NCBI GenBank assembly: GCA_021372515.1
Contig: JAJFUG010000055.1
Location: 1-36,563, forward strand
Direction: 5' to 3'
DNA: 36,563 bases
From: a bacterium
GTDB taxonomy: Bacteria > Gemmatimonadota > Glassbacteria > GWA2-58-10
This document shows positions 15,585-24,807 of the stretch, one piece after another; position 1 is the stretch's first letter, and each line of letters begins with the position of its first letter. The notes under the pieces are model-generated. The model was not told where the DNA came from. It made no database searches and was given only the letters and a program-made list of their open reading frames with translations. Position numbers and translations under genes: made by a program.

Positions 15585-16442
15585 TCAGACCCGTCTCAGG
15601 TAGCGGCCCAGGGAAATCCAGCTCCCAACCAACCCCATCAGGGCGCCCGCCGTGACCGTGTACAGGAAGTACTCGTCCGGGAACGGGGCCAGGCGGTAGA
15701 CCCGGCGGTTGAACAGTTCGAGGATCACGAAGATCAGGCCCGAGGCCACCAACCCGCCCAGCGCACCCTTGAGGAAACCCTCCAGCAGAAAGGAGCGCCG
15801 GATGTAGCCGTTGGTCGCCCCGACGATCTTCATGATGAATATCTCTTTCTGGCGGCTGAAAATGGCGATCTTGATCGCACTGGCGATCAGAACCACCGCC
15901 ACCAGCGACAGCACGGCGAAGCTGACCATGCCCACCACCGAGGCCACGTGATGGATCACGTCCATCTTGCGCAGCCACTCACGGCCGTAGTCCACCTCCT
16001 CGACAAAGGGGTAGGCCGCGGCCAGGTCGGCCACGTTGCGCACGCTCAGGGTGTCGCGCCGTCCCGGCTGCATCGAGATCGAGAGCGAGGCCGGCACGGG
16101 GTTGCCCTCCAGGTCCTGCAGCAGCTCACTGTCGGCGCCCAGGTCCTCGCGGAACCGCGCCAGGGCCTCGTCCTTGCTGATATACTCCACCTTGGCCACG
16201 CCCGGGGCGCGGCTGAGGTCCTCCACGGCCAGGCCCACTTTGCCCCGGTCCGCGTCATCCCGCAGGTAGACCACCACCTCCACCTTGTCCTCCATGGCCC
16301 GGATGAGCGCGCTCAGGTTGATGAGCACGACTCCCAGGCAGTCCAGCACCAGCAGGCTGAAAGCGGTGGAGACGATGGCGAAGGCGGTCATGACCCTGGC
16401 GCGGGTGAATCCCAGCAGGGCCTCGCGGATCACACGGAGCAT
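15585..16442 (-). CDS. ftsX: Cell division protein FtsX
   Basis: Membrane subunit of the FtsEX complex, 285 residues. It has the FtsX topology: a short cytoplasmic N-terminus, one membrane helix (about 20-42), a periplasmic domain of about 120 residues with VEVVVYLRDDAD and VAKVEYISKDEAL, then three more helices in the C-terminal half, with the cytoplasmic loop SRQKEIFIMKIVGATNGYIR typical of FtsX/MacB permeases. In E. coli the periplasmic domain binds EnvC; here an EnvC-like gene follows after 37 bases. ftsE lies 38 bases upstream. Confidence 0.95.
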   Translation of the reverse strand: MLRVIREALLGFTRARVMTAFAIVSTAFSLLVLDCLGVVLINLSALIRAMEDKVEVVVYLRDDADRGKVGLAVEDLSRAPGVAKVEYISKDEALARFREDLGADSELLQDLEGNPVPASLSISMQPGRRDTLSVRNVADLAAAYPFVEEVDYGREWLRKMDVIHHVASVVGMVSFAVLSLVAVVLIASAIKIAIFSRQKEIFIMKIVGATNGYIRRSFLLEGFLKGALGGLVASGLIFVILELFNRRVYRLAPFPDEYFLYTVTAGALMGLVGSWISLGRYLRRV

Positions 16443-16480
16443 CGGGGGCGGTCCCGGGTGAAAGTGAAAGTCCGTCTATA

Positions 16481-17172
<692 letters not shown>

Positions 17173-17176
<4 letters not shown>

Positions 17177-18222
17177 CCGGCGCTCCGTGCCGCCCGGTTC
17201 CGGCCGAGCAGCGCGGCCAGGCGCAGGGCTTCCTGCATGCTTGAGCTGTCCGCCGTGCCCCGGCCGGCGATATCCAGCGCGGTGCCGTGGTCCGGCGAGG
17301 TGCGGACAAAAGGCAGGCCGAGGGTGATATTCACCCCGCGGCCGAAAGCGTGCATCTTGATCGCGATCATGGCCTGATCGTGGTACATCGCCAGCACGGC
17401 GTCGAACTCCCCCCGGGCGGCGCGCACGAACACGGTGTCGGCCGGGAACGGCCCGGCCACGCCCAGACCCTCGACCCGGGCCGCTTCCGCAGCCGGGATT
17501 GTCACCCGCTGGTCCTCATCCCCGGCCACCCCGCTGTCGCCCAGGTGCGGGTTCAGCCCGCAGACAGCGAGCCTGGGGCTGGCGATGCCGAACAGAAAGC
17601 GCAGGGCGGAATCTATTATCCGGCACTGGGACAGGATCAGATTCTGGGTTATCGCCCCAGGCACGCGCGCCAGGGCGATATGGGTGGTGGCCGGGACAAC
17701 GCGCAGGCCCGCCCCGGCCAGCATCATCGACACCTCGCAGTCGCCCGCCAGGTGGGCCAGCAACTCGGTGTGTCCGGGGTAGTGGTAGCCGCCGGCATTG
17801 AGCGCCGATTTGTCCAGAGGCGCGGTGGCAATGGCCGCGGCAGTTCCATCCAGGGCCAGATGAGCGGCTTTCTCCACGGCCCGCCCGGCCCAGGCGCCGC
17901 TCAGCTCCGGGCGCGCGCGCAGCCAGGCGCGCCACTCGGGGCCGGCAGCCTCCAGGGCGGCCAGCTCAGCCGGGGCGGCCACCTCGAGCGTGGCTCCGAT
18001 CAGCGAGGCCACCGGCTCGGGACAGCCCGCCCCTCCCGGCCACAGCTCCGCCGCAACACGCTCCAGCACCGCGCGGCAGCCCACGGCCAGGGGCCGGAAC
18101 AGGTCCTCGCCGCTGAGGGCCGCGACCGCCTTGAGCAGCACCTCCGGCCCTATCCCGCGGGCATCGCCCGCGCTCAGGGCCAGCACCGGCGATCCGGTTC
18201 CGGAGTTCGCTCCCGGTTCCAC
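17173..18222 (-). CDS. pdxA: 4-hydroxythreonine-4-phosphate dehydrogenase
   Basis: NAD-dependent oxidation of 4-phosphohydroxy-L-threonine in the DXP-dependent route to pyridoxal phosphate. Family motifs are present: GDARGIGPEV near the N-terminus (usually GDPAGIGPE), the metal/substrate histidines in PGHTELLAHL and AMYHDQ, NPHLGDSG, and TSPDHGTALDIAG near the end. Length 349 residues is slightly above the usual 330. The gene starts two bases after the surA stop and ends overlapping ftsE. surA-pdxA adjacency is known from proteobacteria, where SurA, PdxA and KsgA genes are neighbours; ftsE in third place is different. Confidence 0.94.
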
Positions 18223-18224
18223 GC

Positions 18225-19616
18225 TTAGAACCCCTCCTGGGGGTTCCAGTCCTTGAAACGGATTTCCACGTAGGTTTTCTCGCGCAGCTTCTGCAGATAG
18301 GCCTCGATCATTTTCTGCTGCTGGATACGCTCGATCAACTGGTCGCGCAACTCCTCGAACGACACCGGCGCGGCCGGCTTGTACTCCATCTCCAGCACCA
18401 CCAGGTAACCGCTGGGCCGGGCCTCGACCACCTCGGAGATACGCTGGGTGGTGTCCGCGGGCAGGGGGGTCATCGCACCCTTGAGGGCGTTGATCACCGG
18501 CTGCTCGAGCTTGTCCATCTCCAGCAGGGGCGGGTTTTCGGGAAGCTGGCTGGCGTCCTCGCTGTTCTCCTTGGCCAGCTTGTAGAAATTCTCTCCGGCC
18601 AGCACCCTCTGGCGCAGGCTTTCGGCCAGCTCACGGGAGTGGGCCCAGTCCACATCGCGAATCTCGGTCTGGGCCAGGATATGGCGGGCGCGGACCTCTT
18701 TCTGACGGCGGGCCTCGACCCGGATCAGGTGCCAGCCGTACTTGGAGCGCACGATGCGAACCTCGCCCACTTTCATCTCGAAAGCGGCCTCCTCGAACTC
18801 CTTGACCATCTCACCCTTGGAGAAAAATCCCAGGTCGCCGCCTCGCGCGGCGGCGGACGGGTCATCCGAATATTTTTCGGCCAGGTAGGCGAAATCGGCG
18901 CCGCCCTTGTACATGGCGTAGATCGAGTCGATCTTGGCCCGGGCGCTGTCCAGGACCACCTGGCCCGGCTTGGGTGCGATCAGCATGTGCAGGACCTTGA
19001 CCTCTTCCGGGCGCATCGGGCGCTGGGCCTGGGCGTCGAACAGCGCCCTGGCCTCCTCCTCGCTCACCTTGACCCGCGGCATGTCGTGGCTGCGGTCGCG
19101 CAGGAAATTCTGGCCCATCAGTTTATCGCGCATCATTTCGCGGTAGAAATCCTTAAGCTGGACCATGCTCAGCCCCGATTCGGCGATGTTGCGCTGGAAA
19201 GCCTCCTCGCTCGGAAACTGGGCCCGCATGTCCTTGAGCTGGCTCTCCACCATCGGGTTGAGCTCGTCCTCCGCCACCTCGACCTTGGCCTCCTTGGCCT
19301 GGTGGAGCAGCACTTTCTGGGCGATCGCCTCGTCCAGCACCTGGTGGGTGATCTGGTGAATGGCCGCCGTATCGCTGATCGGGATGCGGTTCTGGCGGAG
19401 CGCGGTGATCAACTCCATCTTGATCTCGCTGGCGAGGATTACCTCGTCCCCCACCACAGCGGCGATGTCATCCTGCACGTAGCGCGTGTCCGGACCCGTG
19501 GCTGGCTTGGCGGCGGCGCTGTCGGAAGCGGCGGCAGCCTGGAAAGGGTTCTCCTCCTGTGCGGCCAGGGCGCCGAAAGACAGCGCCAGCAATGCTGCAA
19601 GCATATACCTCTTCAT
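18225..19616 (-). CDS. surA: SurA-like periplasmic peptidyl-prolyl isomerase / outer-membrane protein chaperone
   Basis: Signal peptide (MKRYMLAALLALSFGALAAQ), then a SurA N-terminal region (about 45-195) with DDIAAVVGDEVILASEI, and two parvulin (PpiC) domains (about 205-305 and 310-410). The first is well preserved (VLHMLIAPKP, KYSDDPSAAARGGDLGFF, GWHLIRVEAR); the second is more diverged (RARHILAQTEI). SurA escorts unfolded outer-membrane proteins through the periplasm. Length 463 residues fits. ATG at 19616 has GGAG six bases upstream. It is the first gene of a seven-gene operon with a promoter at 19698-19726. Confidence 0.93.
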   Translation of the reverse strand: MKRYMLAALLALSFGALAAQEENPFQAAAASDSAAAKPATGPDTRYVQDDIAAVVGDEVILASEIKMELITALRQNRIPISDTAAIHQITHQVLDEAIAQKVLLHQAKEAKVEVAEDELNPMVESQLKDMRAQFPSEEAFQRNIAESGLSMVQLKDFYREMMRDKLMGQNFLRDRSHDMPRVKVSEEEARALFDAQAQRPMRPEEVKVLHMLIAPKPGQVVLDSARAKIDSIYAMYKGGADFAYLAEKYSDDPSAAARGGDLGFFSKGEMVKEFEEAAFEMKVGEVRIVRSKYGWHLIRVEARRQKEVRARHILAQTEIRDVDWAHSRELAESLRQRVLAGENFYKLAKENSEDASQLPENPPLLEMDKLEQPVINALKGAMTPLPADTTQRISEVVEARPSGYLVVLEMEYKPAAPVSFEELRDQLIERIQQQKMIEAYLQKLREKTYVEIRFKDWNPQEGF

Positions 19617-19697
19617 CGTTTACTCCATCCGGTTGTGGATTCGCTCACGCCCATTCCGGGCGCGCCCCATCGGCCCGTCCCGTCTTTTCGGAACAGA

Positions 19698-19726
19698 AAT
19701 ATAAGCCCGGCCCCCGCGGGTGTCAA
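19698..19726 (-). promoter_or_regulatory. Sigma-70 promoter of the surA operon
   Basis: The minus strand has TTGACA (19721-19726) and TATATT (19698-19703) separated by exactly 17 bases. The spacer is very GC-rich. Transcription would start near 19690, about 75 bases before the surA ATG. Confidence 0.75.
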
Positions 19727-19916
19727 CCGCCCGCCGGAGTTTATAGAATTAAAAATCAATGGATTATGGCCGGAAAACGGCCGGGTCGATGATTAATACC
19801 CCTGCGCGGAGGAGAGGGTGCGTTATTTCCGGCGAACGCCAGCCGGCTAAAGGCCGGCGGCCGTGGGCAGCAGGCTGTCGGCCGGGACCGCTCCGGACAG
19901 CAGTGCTCCCAACGGA

Positions 19917-19954
19917 AAAGCCCTTCCCGGGAACAATACCCGCAGAAGGGCTTT
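19917..19954 (-). terminator. Terminator of the outer-membrane protein gene
   Basis: On the minus strand AAAGCCCTTC and GAAGGGCTTT (arms 19945-19954 and 19917-19926) form a ten-base stem ending in TTTTCC. The loop holds a smaller CGGG...CCCG pairing. The T tract is short, so efficiency is uncertain. The hairpin is nearly symmetric and could also act on the opposite strand. Confidence 0.6.
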
Positions 19955-19990
19955 CCTTATCAAGTTGACTTTTTCTGGGCTGCGTCAGGC

Positions 19991-20815
19991 TCAGAAAGCG
20001 TACTGCGCGCTCAGGACCAGACCGTCGCCCAGGCCCACCCGGCGGGTGGATTTTTTGTCTCCGGCGTTCACATAGGCCGCCACCAGGGTCAGATGGGGAT
20101 CGGCGAACCAGGCCGCGTGCAGGTCCCAATAGCCGCTGTTGCGGAAAGCGTCGAACTCCGCACCCTGAAGGTACTCGAACCCGAGGGCCAGATTGGGCCG
20201 CGGCAGAAGGTCCACGTTGCCGAAGAAAGTCTGGTCACGCTTGTCGTCGAAACCGAATACGCCGGTCACCCGGTTTTCGGTGGAGAGCAGACCGCCGGAC
20301 AGCAGCAGCGGACGGGGAAGCTGGGTGATAAGCTTGCTCGCCACCAGGTAGAGATCGGCGCTGCTGTTCTCGGTGGGCGCGGCCACGCCGGAGGCCCGTT
20401 TCCAGATCACCCCGGCCGAGACCGCCGGCACCGCCGGGCTGCCCCCGGCATTCTCCGGCACCAGCAGGACTTTGGCCCCCAGCGAGTGCTTGTGGATGTT
20501 ATGCCCCGCGGGGGCCACCACCTCGTAGCCCCAAGACAGCTCCACCCGGCGGAACAGGCCGATCGAGGCGCTCAGGGCGGTCCAGTCCACCTGGACCTCA
20601 TCCAGGCTCACATACCAGAGGCCGAACTGCGGCTTGCTGACCGGGGATTTGGAGTCACCGGCGTTCTGCCCGGCGACGTAGGCCAGCGGGTTGAACGCGA
20701 TGCCGCCCACGCCCTGCAGATTGTTGAGCGGCACACCGGCGCGGGACAGACCGGGCAGGGAAAGAATGGAAAGCAGAAGTAAAAACAGGGTCGGACGACT
20801 TATTCTGGAACTCAT
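19991..20815 (-). CDS. Predicted outer-membrane beta-barrel protein, unknown function
   Basis: A signal peptide (to about LSRAG) is followed by the segment GVPLNNLQGVGGIAFNPLAY and then alternating amphipathic strands with aromatic residues. It ends in LVLSAQYAF, whose terminal phenylalanine is the usual signal for the BAM machine. 274 residues suits a barrel of about 10-14 strands. I suspect I have seen the N-terminal NNLQGVGGIAFNP pattern in uncharacterised outer-membrane proteins but cannot name a family. GGAG stands six bases before the ATG. It is monocistronic: a strong promoter lies 290-320 bases upstream and a terminator follows. Confidence 0.8.
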   Translation of the reverse strand: MSSRISRPTLFLLLLSILSLPGLSRAGVPLNNLQGVGGIAFNPLAYVAGQNAGDSKSPVSKPQFGLWYVSLDEVQVDWTALSASIGLFRRVELSWGYEVVAPAGHNIHKHSLGAKVLLVPENAGGSPAVPAVSAGVIWKRASGVAAPTENSSADLYLVASKLITQLPRPLLLSGGLLSTENRVTGVFGFDDKRDQTFFGNVDLLPRPNLALGFEYLQGAEFDAFRNSGYWDLHAAWFADPHLTLVAAYVNAGDKKSTRRVGLGDGLVLSAQYAF

Positions 20816-21100
20816 CTTGAACTCTCCGTGGCTGAGCTGTCGTTTATTACTGCTGCGATTTTCACTGGGGCTGGTTATTGTCGCCCGGTGGACAGCAATA
20901 TCGCCACGCGTTGAGCGTCTGGATGAGCGCGTTACGCCATGCCACCTCCACCGGGCCGTCTACAGGTTCGTAGGGTCGCCCTCCCGCCCGGAGTGCAGGC
21001 GGGGTGCATCCGGGAGCCCTGTCTTTCCACTGTGGCGGCCATAGAATCAACCCTCTCGAACACGTCCATACTGCCGTGGCTTGAATATATCACTTTATCG
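20816..21100 (-). promoter_or_regulatory. Long, structured 5' leader of the outer-membrane protein gene
   Basis: About 285 bases separate the predicted transcription start from the ATG. The leader can form a perfect ten-base stem GCCCGGTGGA / TCCACCGGGC (20947-20956 with 20883-20892) enclosing a 54-base region with its own ACGCG/CGCGT pairing. Upstream, alternative pairings exist around CTCCCGG, CCCCGCC and GGGCGGGAG (about 20980-21020). This could be a regulatory RNA or just GC-rich folding. A short frame (20862-21050, TTG start, 62 residues, no proper ribosome site) overlaps it; I do not call it a gene. It matches no riboswitch consensus I know. Together with 21136-21312, where I see only a terminator-like hairpin, this covers the 497-base gap. 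Confidence 0.45.
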
Positions 21101-21106
21101 ATTGAG

Positions 21107-21135
21107 ATTATAATATATCGAGGATCGTCTGTCAA
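21107..21135 (-). promoter_or_regulatory. Perfect consensus sigma-70 promoter
   Basis: The minus strand has TTGACA (21130-21135), 17 bases, then TATAAT (21107-21112), identical to the consensus in sequence and spacing, in a locally AT-rich patch of an otherwise GC-rich region. It points at the outer-membrane protein gene 290 bases away. Confidence 0.85.
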
Positions 21136-21268
21136 GAATCTTTGAAGAAATTATGTTGAGGTTCTTGGCCGCAGCCGTCGGCGGGGAACTATCCTGGGCA
21201 AGGAGCGAAGCTGACTGCGGGAAAGGGAAAGAGATGTTTCAGGAGAAAAGCGGGCTTCCCATAAGCAG

Positions 21269-21302
21269 ATCCCGGCCCGGGACTGGATTGCCGGGCCGGG
21301 AT
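21269..21302 (-). terminator. Strong hairpin after the gamma-glutamyltranspeptidase gene
   Basis: ATCCCGGCCCGG (21269-21280) and CCGGGCCGGGAT (21291-21302) form a perfect 12-base stem with a ten-base loop, 11 bases past the ggt stop. No T tract follows on the minus strand, so it is terminator-like by position only. Confidence 0.55.
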
Positions 21303-21312
21303 TCAGAACGGC

Positions 21313-23028
21313 TCAGAAACCGCAGGGGTCCACGGGCGGGCTGTCACCCCAGCCGGCGAACCAGCCCCCGGGCAGCACCACCGCGGCGTGCACGTGGGCC
21401 AGGTTCTCGCGTCCGGTCAAATGATAACCCATCTTTTCCAAGGCCAGGCGGGTCTCCTCCGAAAAGGCGCGCGGCTCGGCCACGATCTCGTCCGGGAAAT
21501 GCTGGTGGTGGAAACGCGGCGCGCTGACCGCCTCGCGCACGTTCATCCCGAACAGGGTCAGGTTGAGCAGCACCTGGGCCACCCCGGTGGTGATCGTGGA
21601 GCCGCCGGAGGCCCCCAAGGCGGCGTAGAGGCTCTCCCGGCCCGCGGAGTCCGGCCGGGTCACGATGGTAGGGGTCATGCTGCTCAGCATGCGCTTGCCC
21701 GGAGCCACGGTGTTGGCCTCGCCCTGGCGCAGCCCGAACTTGTTGGGCTGTCCCGGCGCGGAGGCGAAATCGTCCATTTCGTTGTTCAGCAGGAAACCCG
21801 CCCCCGGCACGACCGCGCCGTTGCCGAACGAGCCGTTGATCGTGGTGGTGACCGAGGCCGCCCCGCCCCAGCGGTCGATCACGCTGAAATGCGTGGTGTG
21901 GGCCGGCTCGGGCAGCCCCGCGCCCACCCGGTCGCTTTGGCCGGCATGTCCGGACGGGATCAGCTTACGCCGCCGGTCGAGGTAGCTTCTGGACAGCAGG
22001 CTGTCCAGCGGCACCCGGACAAAGTCGGGATCGGCCAGAAGGGCGTTGCGGTCGGCATAGGCCAGGCGCTCGGCCTCCACCACCAGGTGCGTGTAGGCGG
22101 CGCTGTTGAACCCGGCGTTCTCCGGATGCAGCGGATCGAGCAGCCCCAGGATCTGGGCCAGCACCACGCCTCCGGAGCTGGGCGGCGGCATGCCGTACAC
22201 TCGGTAGCCGCGGAAATCGAACACAGTGGGCTTGCGCTCCCGGCAGCGGTAAGCCGCCAGGTCCTCCCGGCTGATCAGCCCGCCGCCCTGGGCCATGAAC
22301 GAGGCCAGGCTGTCCGCCACCCAGCCGGCATAGAACCCCTCGCGGCCGTGGAGGGCGATCTCGCGCAGCACGCGCGCCAGGTCGCTCTGGCGCAGGGTGT
22401 CGCCGGCGGCCAGGGCCGGGCCGTGCGGGAAATACTTGGCGCGGCTGGACTGCCAGGGAGCGAACAGGGTGCTGTCCTCGACCAGGCCCCCGTGCAGCCA
22501 GGGCGAGACCTCCATACCCCCCTCGGCCAGGCGCAGCGCCGGCGCGATTATCTGCTCGCGGCTGAATTTGCCCGAGCCGAAACGCTCCAGGGTGGTGAGC
22601 ATACCCTCCACACTGCCAGGTACGCCGGAGGCCAGAAGGCTGCGCTGGCTGAGCTCGGGACGGGCCTTGCCCTGGCTGTCCATGAACATCTCCCGCGTGG
22701 CCTTGGCCGGGGCGGCCTCGCGGTAGTCCAGGGCATGGACCAGCCCGAACGGCTCACGGTACAGGCAGAACCCGCCGCCACCCAGATTGCCCGCGGCCGG
22801 CCAGGTCACTGCCAGGGCGAAACCCACCGCCACCGCGGCATCCGCGGCGTTACCCCCGGCGCGGAGCACCTCGAAACCGGCCGCCGCAGCCTGCGGTTCG
22901 GTGCAGACCACCATGCCCACCTCGCTCATGAAAGGCTGCATACGCTGGGCCTGCAGCGTGGAGGGGGCGATGCAGAGGAGGCAAAGCAGAATCAGGCTGG
23001 TTATTTGCTGATATGTCTTGCTGGTCAT
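21313..23028 (-). CDS. ggt: Gamma-glutamyltranspeptidase
   Basis: N-terminal nucleophile hydrolase made as a precursor that cuts itself before a threonine and then hydrolyses or transfers gamma-glutamyl groups, for example from glutathione. A signal peptide (about 1-28) sends it to the periplasm. The cleavage site is in PAHTTHFSV, with Thr378 the expected nucleophile. Other family marks are EVLRAGGNAADAAVAVGFAL (54-73), LGGGGF, PPPSSGG, INGSFGNGAVVPGAGFLLNN and the ASGGSTI loop near the C-terminus. 571 residues is normal. It follows the DUF2264 gene by 30 bases, so co-transcription is likely. Confidence 0.94.
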   Translation of the reverse strand: MTSKTYQQITSLILLCLLCIAPSTLQAQRMQPFMSEVGMVVCTEPQAAAAGFEVLRAGGNAADAAVAVGFALAVTWPAAGNLGGGGFCLYREPFGLVHALDYREAAPAKATREMFMDSQGKARPELSQRSLLASGVPGSVEGMLTTLERFGSGKFSREQIIAPALRLAEGGMEVSPWLHGGLVEDSTLFAPWQSSRAKYFPHGPALAAGDTLRQSDLARVLREIALHGREGFYAGWVADSLASFMAQGGGLISREDLAAYRCRERKPTVFDFRGYRVYGMPPPSSGGVVLAQILGLLDPLHPENAGFNSAAYTHLVVEAERLAYADRNALLADPDFVRVPLDSLLSRSYLDRRRKLIPSGHAGQSDRVGAGLPEPAHTTHFSVIDRWGGAASVTTTINGSFGNGAVVPGAGFLLNNEMDDFASAPGQPNKFGLRQGEANTVAPGKRMLSSMTPTIVTRPDSAGRESLYAALGASGGSTITTGVAQVLLNLTLFGMNVREAVSAPRFHHQHFPDEIVAEPRAFSEETRLALEKMGYHLTGRENLAHVHAAVVLPGGWFAGWGDSPPVDPCGF

Positions 23029-23058
23029 TATTTCGTTCCTTATGTGTGTTGGACTGTA

Positions 23059-24765
23059 TCATTCCCCGCCGTAGCGGGCCAGAACATCGCGCCAGTCGCC
23101 GGGACGGCCCCGCAGCTCGGCCACGGCCCGCCCGCCCGTTTCCAGGATGGCCCAGGCCGCCGGATAGCTGAACCGTCCGGCCCACAGGTGCACCCCGTCA
23201 TCCCGCTCCACGCCCGTGCGCTCGAAGCCGGAGAGCGCGGACAGAGTCGACTCCCCCTCGGCTCCGGACAGGCCGCTCTCGACAGGCCGCACCACGCCCG
23301 ACACGGCGAAACCGCCCAGGCGAAGGCTCAGCGGCCCGCCGGAGAGCAGGCTGATCTCGATCCGGGTGGAACCCTCGGCCGCGCCGGCCGAGAACCCAAC
23401 CCTCAGCACGGACTGCCCGGCCCGGCCTGTCACCACTGCGCCCGCGGCGGAGCGGCTCTCGGCCCGGAACCCGCTGAACGACCGCCAGCGCCCGTCCTGC
23501 TGCCAGAACAGCGCCGCGGCCCCGCCACCGTAAACCTGGGCGAAACGGCCGCTCAGCAGAAGGTGATAATACTTGCTTTCGGTGTAGGCGTGGTGGTTTA
23601 TCCCCAGGTTCCAGAGCACCACATGACGGCGCGTGCGCTGCGCGGCCAGGGGCAGCGCAGCGCTGAACGGCCTGATCCCGGGTGTCCAGGCCTCGGCCGG
23701 GGCGCGCCAGAACGGGCTTTCCGCCGGCACCTGCGCCAGGTGGCAGACCCGCCCCAGCCAGTAGGTGCTGCCCCGGCAGGAATAGCTGTCCAGCACGTCG
23801 GTCTTGCGGCCGATAAATCCGGGCAGCAACAGGCCTCCGTGGTCGGTCGCGGCCTCCAGGGGCAGCCAGCGCAGTGCTCCGGCCACCGCGCTTCGCCAGG
23901 CGCCGGGGCGCCTCACCGGCAGGCCGCGGCGCAGCGCCATGGCCAGGCCGTCCAGGAAAGTCTGGCGGTACAGGATCGAGCGGCCCCAGACCGGCGCCAC
24001 GCCCTCCTCGTCGAAAAACTCCAACAGCGTGTCCAGGAACTCTACCGCCCGCTCCCGAACTGTCTCCGACAGCTCGGGCACGGCGCCCAGCTCATCCAGC
24101 ATCAGAAGGTAGGGCTGCATCTGGTTGCCGTTGTAGGTGTCGAACGCCTCCTGCTCGCCGTCACGGTACCAGCCGTCCCCGGCATAGAAATCCTGCACCA
24201 CCCGCCGGACATGACTGCGCATCCCGTCCCTGTCCGCTTGGAAGCCCTCGTGCAGGAGGAACGCCTGAGCCAGCGCCGGGAAAAGCCGCCAGTTGGTGTC
24301 ATCCACCCGGCGTCCGTCCACCTGAGCCAGCCAGGCCGCCACCTGTGCCTTCTCACTCGCGGACAGCGGCTCCCACAGCACGGCGCGGGCGTTGTGAAGG
24401 CACCAGGCCAGCGAGCTTGCCTCGCAGATCGGCTGACTGTGGTCGTTCATCCGGCCCCAGTAGCCATCATCTCCGGGGTCGGTGCCGCGCAGGAGTGTCC
24501 GCCGCGCCGCAGCGGCGAATCTTTCGGCCGGCTCGAACGGCTCCACGGCGCGACCACTCAGCCAGGGCGCCGCGGCCAGCAGGGGCCGGGAGAAGGATTC
24601 CAGGCGGTCCGAGAGTTCGCCGTTGTCCGAGGCCGGATCCAGCAGCGGCCCGCAGTCTCCGGCCAGCACCGGGCCGAGAGGAGCGGCCAGCGTGCGCAGC
24701 CAACGGCGGATAAAAGAGCTTTCAAGGGCGGCAGGAGTGTCCGCCGTGTGGGTCAGGCTGTCCAT
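23059..24765 (-). CDS. DUF2264 family protein
   Basis: A 568-residue protein without signal peptide that matches the DUF2264 pattern: an alpha/alpha-barrel-like N-terminal part with RPLLAAAPWL, HSQPICEASSLAW, DDTNWRLFPALAQAF, and GDGWYRDGE...DTYNGNQMQPY. A central motif VWGRSILYRQTFLDGLAMAL follows, and then a beta-rich C-terminal part from about 380. Proteins of this family are thought to act on glycans or unsaturated uronides because of their helical barrel and their gene neighbours, but their reaction is not established. Here it is between a hybrid histidine kinase gene (42 bases) and ggt (30 bases). Confidence 0.85.
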   Translation of the reverse strand: MDSLTHTADTPAALESSFIRRWLRTLAAPLGPVLAGDCGPLLDPASDNGELSDRLESFSRPLLAAAPWLSGRAVEPFEPAERFAAAARRTLLRGTDPGDDGYWGRMNDHSQPICEASSLAWCLHNARAVLWEPLSASEKAQVAAWLAQVDGRRVDDTNWRLFPALAQAFLLHEGFQADRDGMRSHVRRVVQDFYAGDGWYRDGEQEAFDTYNGNQMQPYLLMLDELGAVPELSETVRERAVEFLDTLLEFFDEEGVAPVWGRSILYRQTFLDGLAMALRRGLPVRRPGAWRSAVAGALRWLPLEAATDHGGLLLPGFIGRKTDVLDSYSCRGSTYWLGRVCHLAQVPAESPFWRAPAEAWTPGIRPFSAALPLAAQRTRRHVVLWNLGINHHAYTESKYYHLLLSGRFAQVYGGGAAALFWQQDGRWRSFSGFRAESRSAAGAVVTGRAGQSVLRVGFSAGAAEGSTRIEISLLSGGPLSLRLGGFAVSGVVRPVESGLSGAEGESTLSALSGFERTGVERDDGVHLWAGRFSYPAAWAILETGGRAVAELRGRPGDWRDVLARYGGE

Positions 24766-24807
24766 TCAGGGTTCCTTGCTCCCGTTGACAGGTAGGGCGG
24801 GACCGCC

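Larger units (their letters stand above)
19617..19990. other. Intergenic region (374 bases) upstream of surA
   Basis: Contains the surA promoter at 19698-19726, a short hairpin with GCCGGC arms (19842-19847 and 19853-19858) and the terminator of the outer-membrane protein gene at 19917-19954. The rest shows nothing I can name. Confidence 0.6.

Noticed and set aside
21136-21312. Possible riboswitch or small RNA between the promoter at 21107-21135 and ggt
   Set aside because: No known aptamer consensus seen; only the terminator-like hairpin at 21269-21302 is supportable.
21388-24795. Plus-strand open frame of 1135 codons
   Set aside because: It lies antisense to ggt and the DUF2264 gene, both of which carry clear family motifs. 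Its translation is Gln/His/Gly/Ala-rich, as expected for the reverse frame of GC-rich genes.
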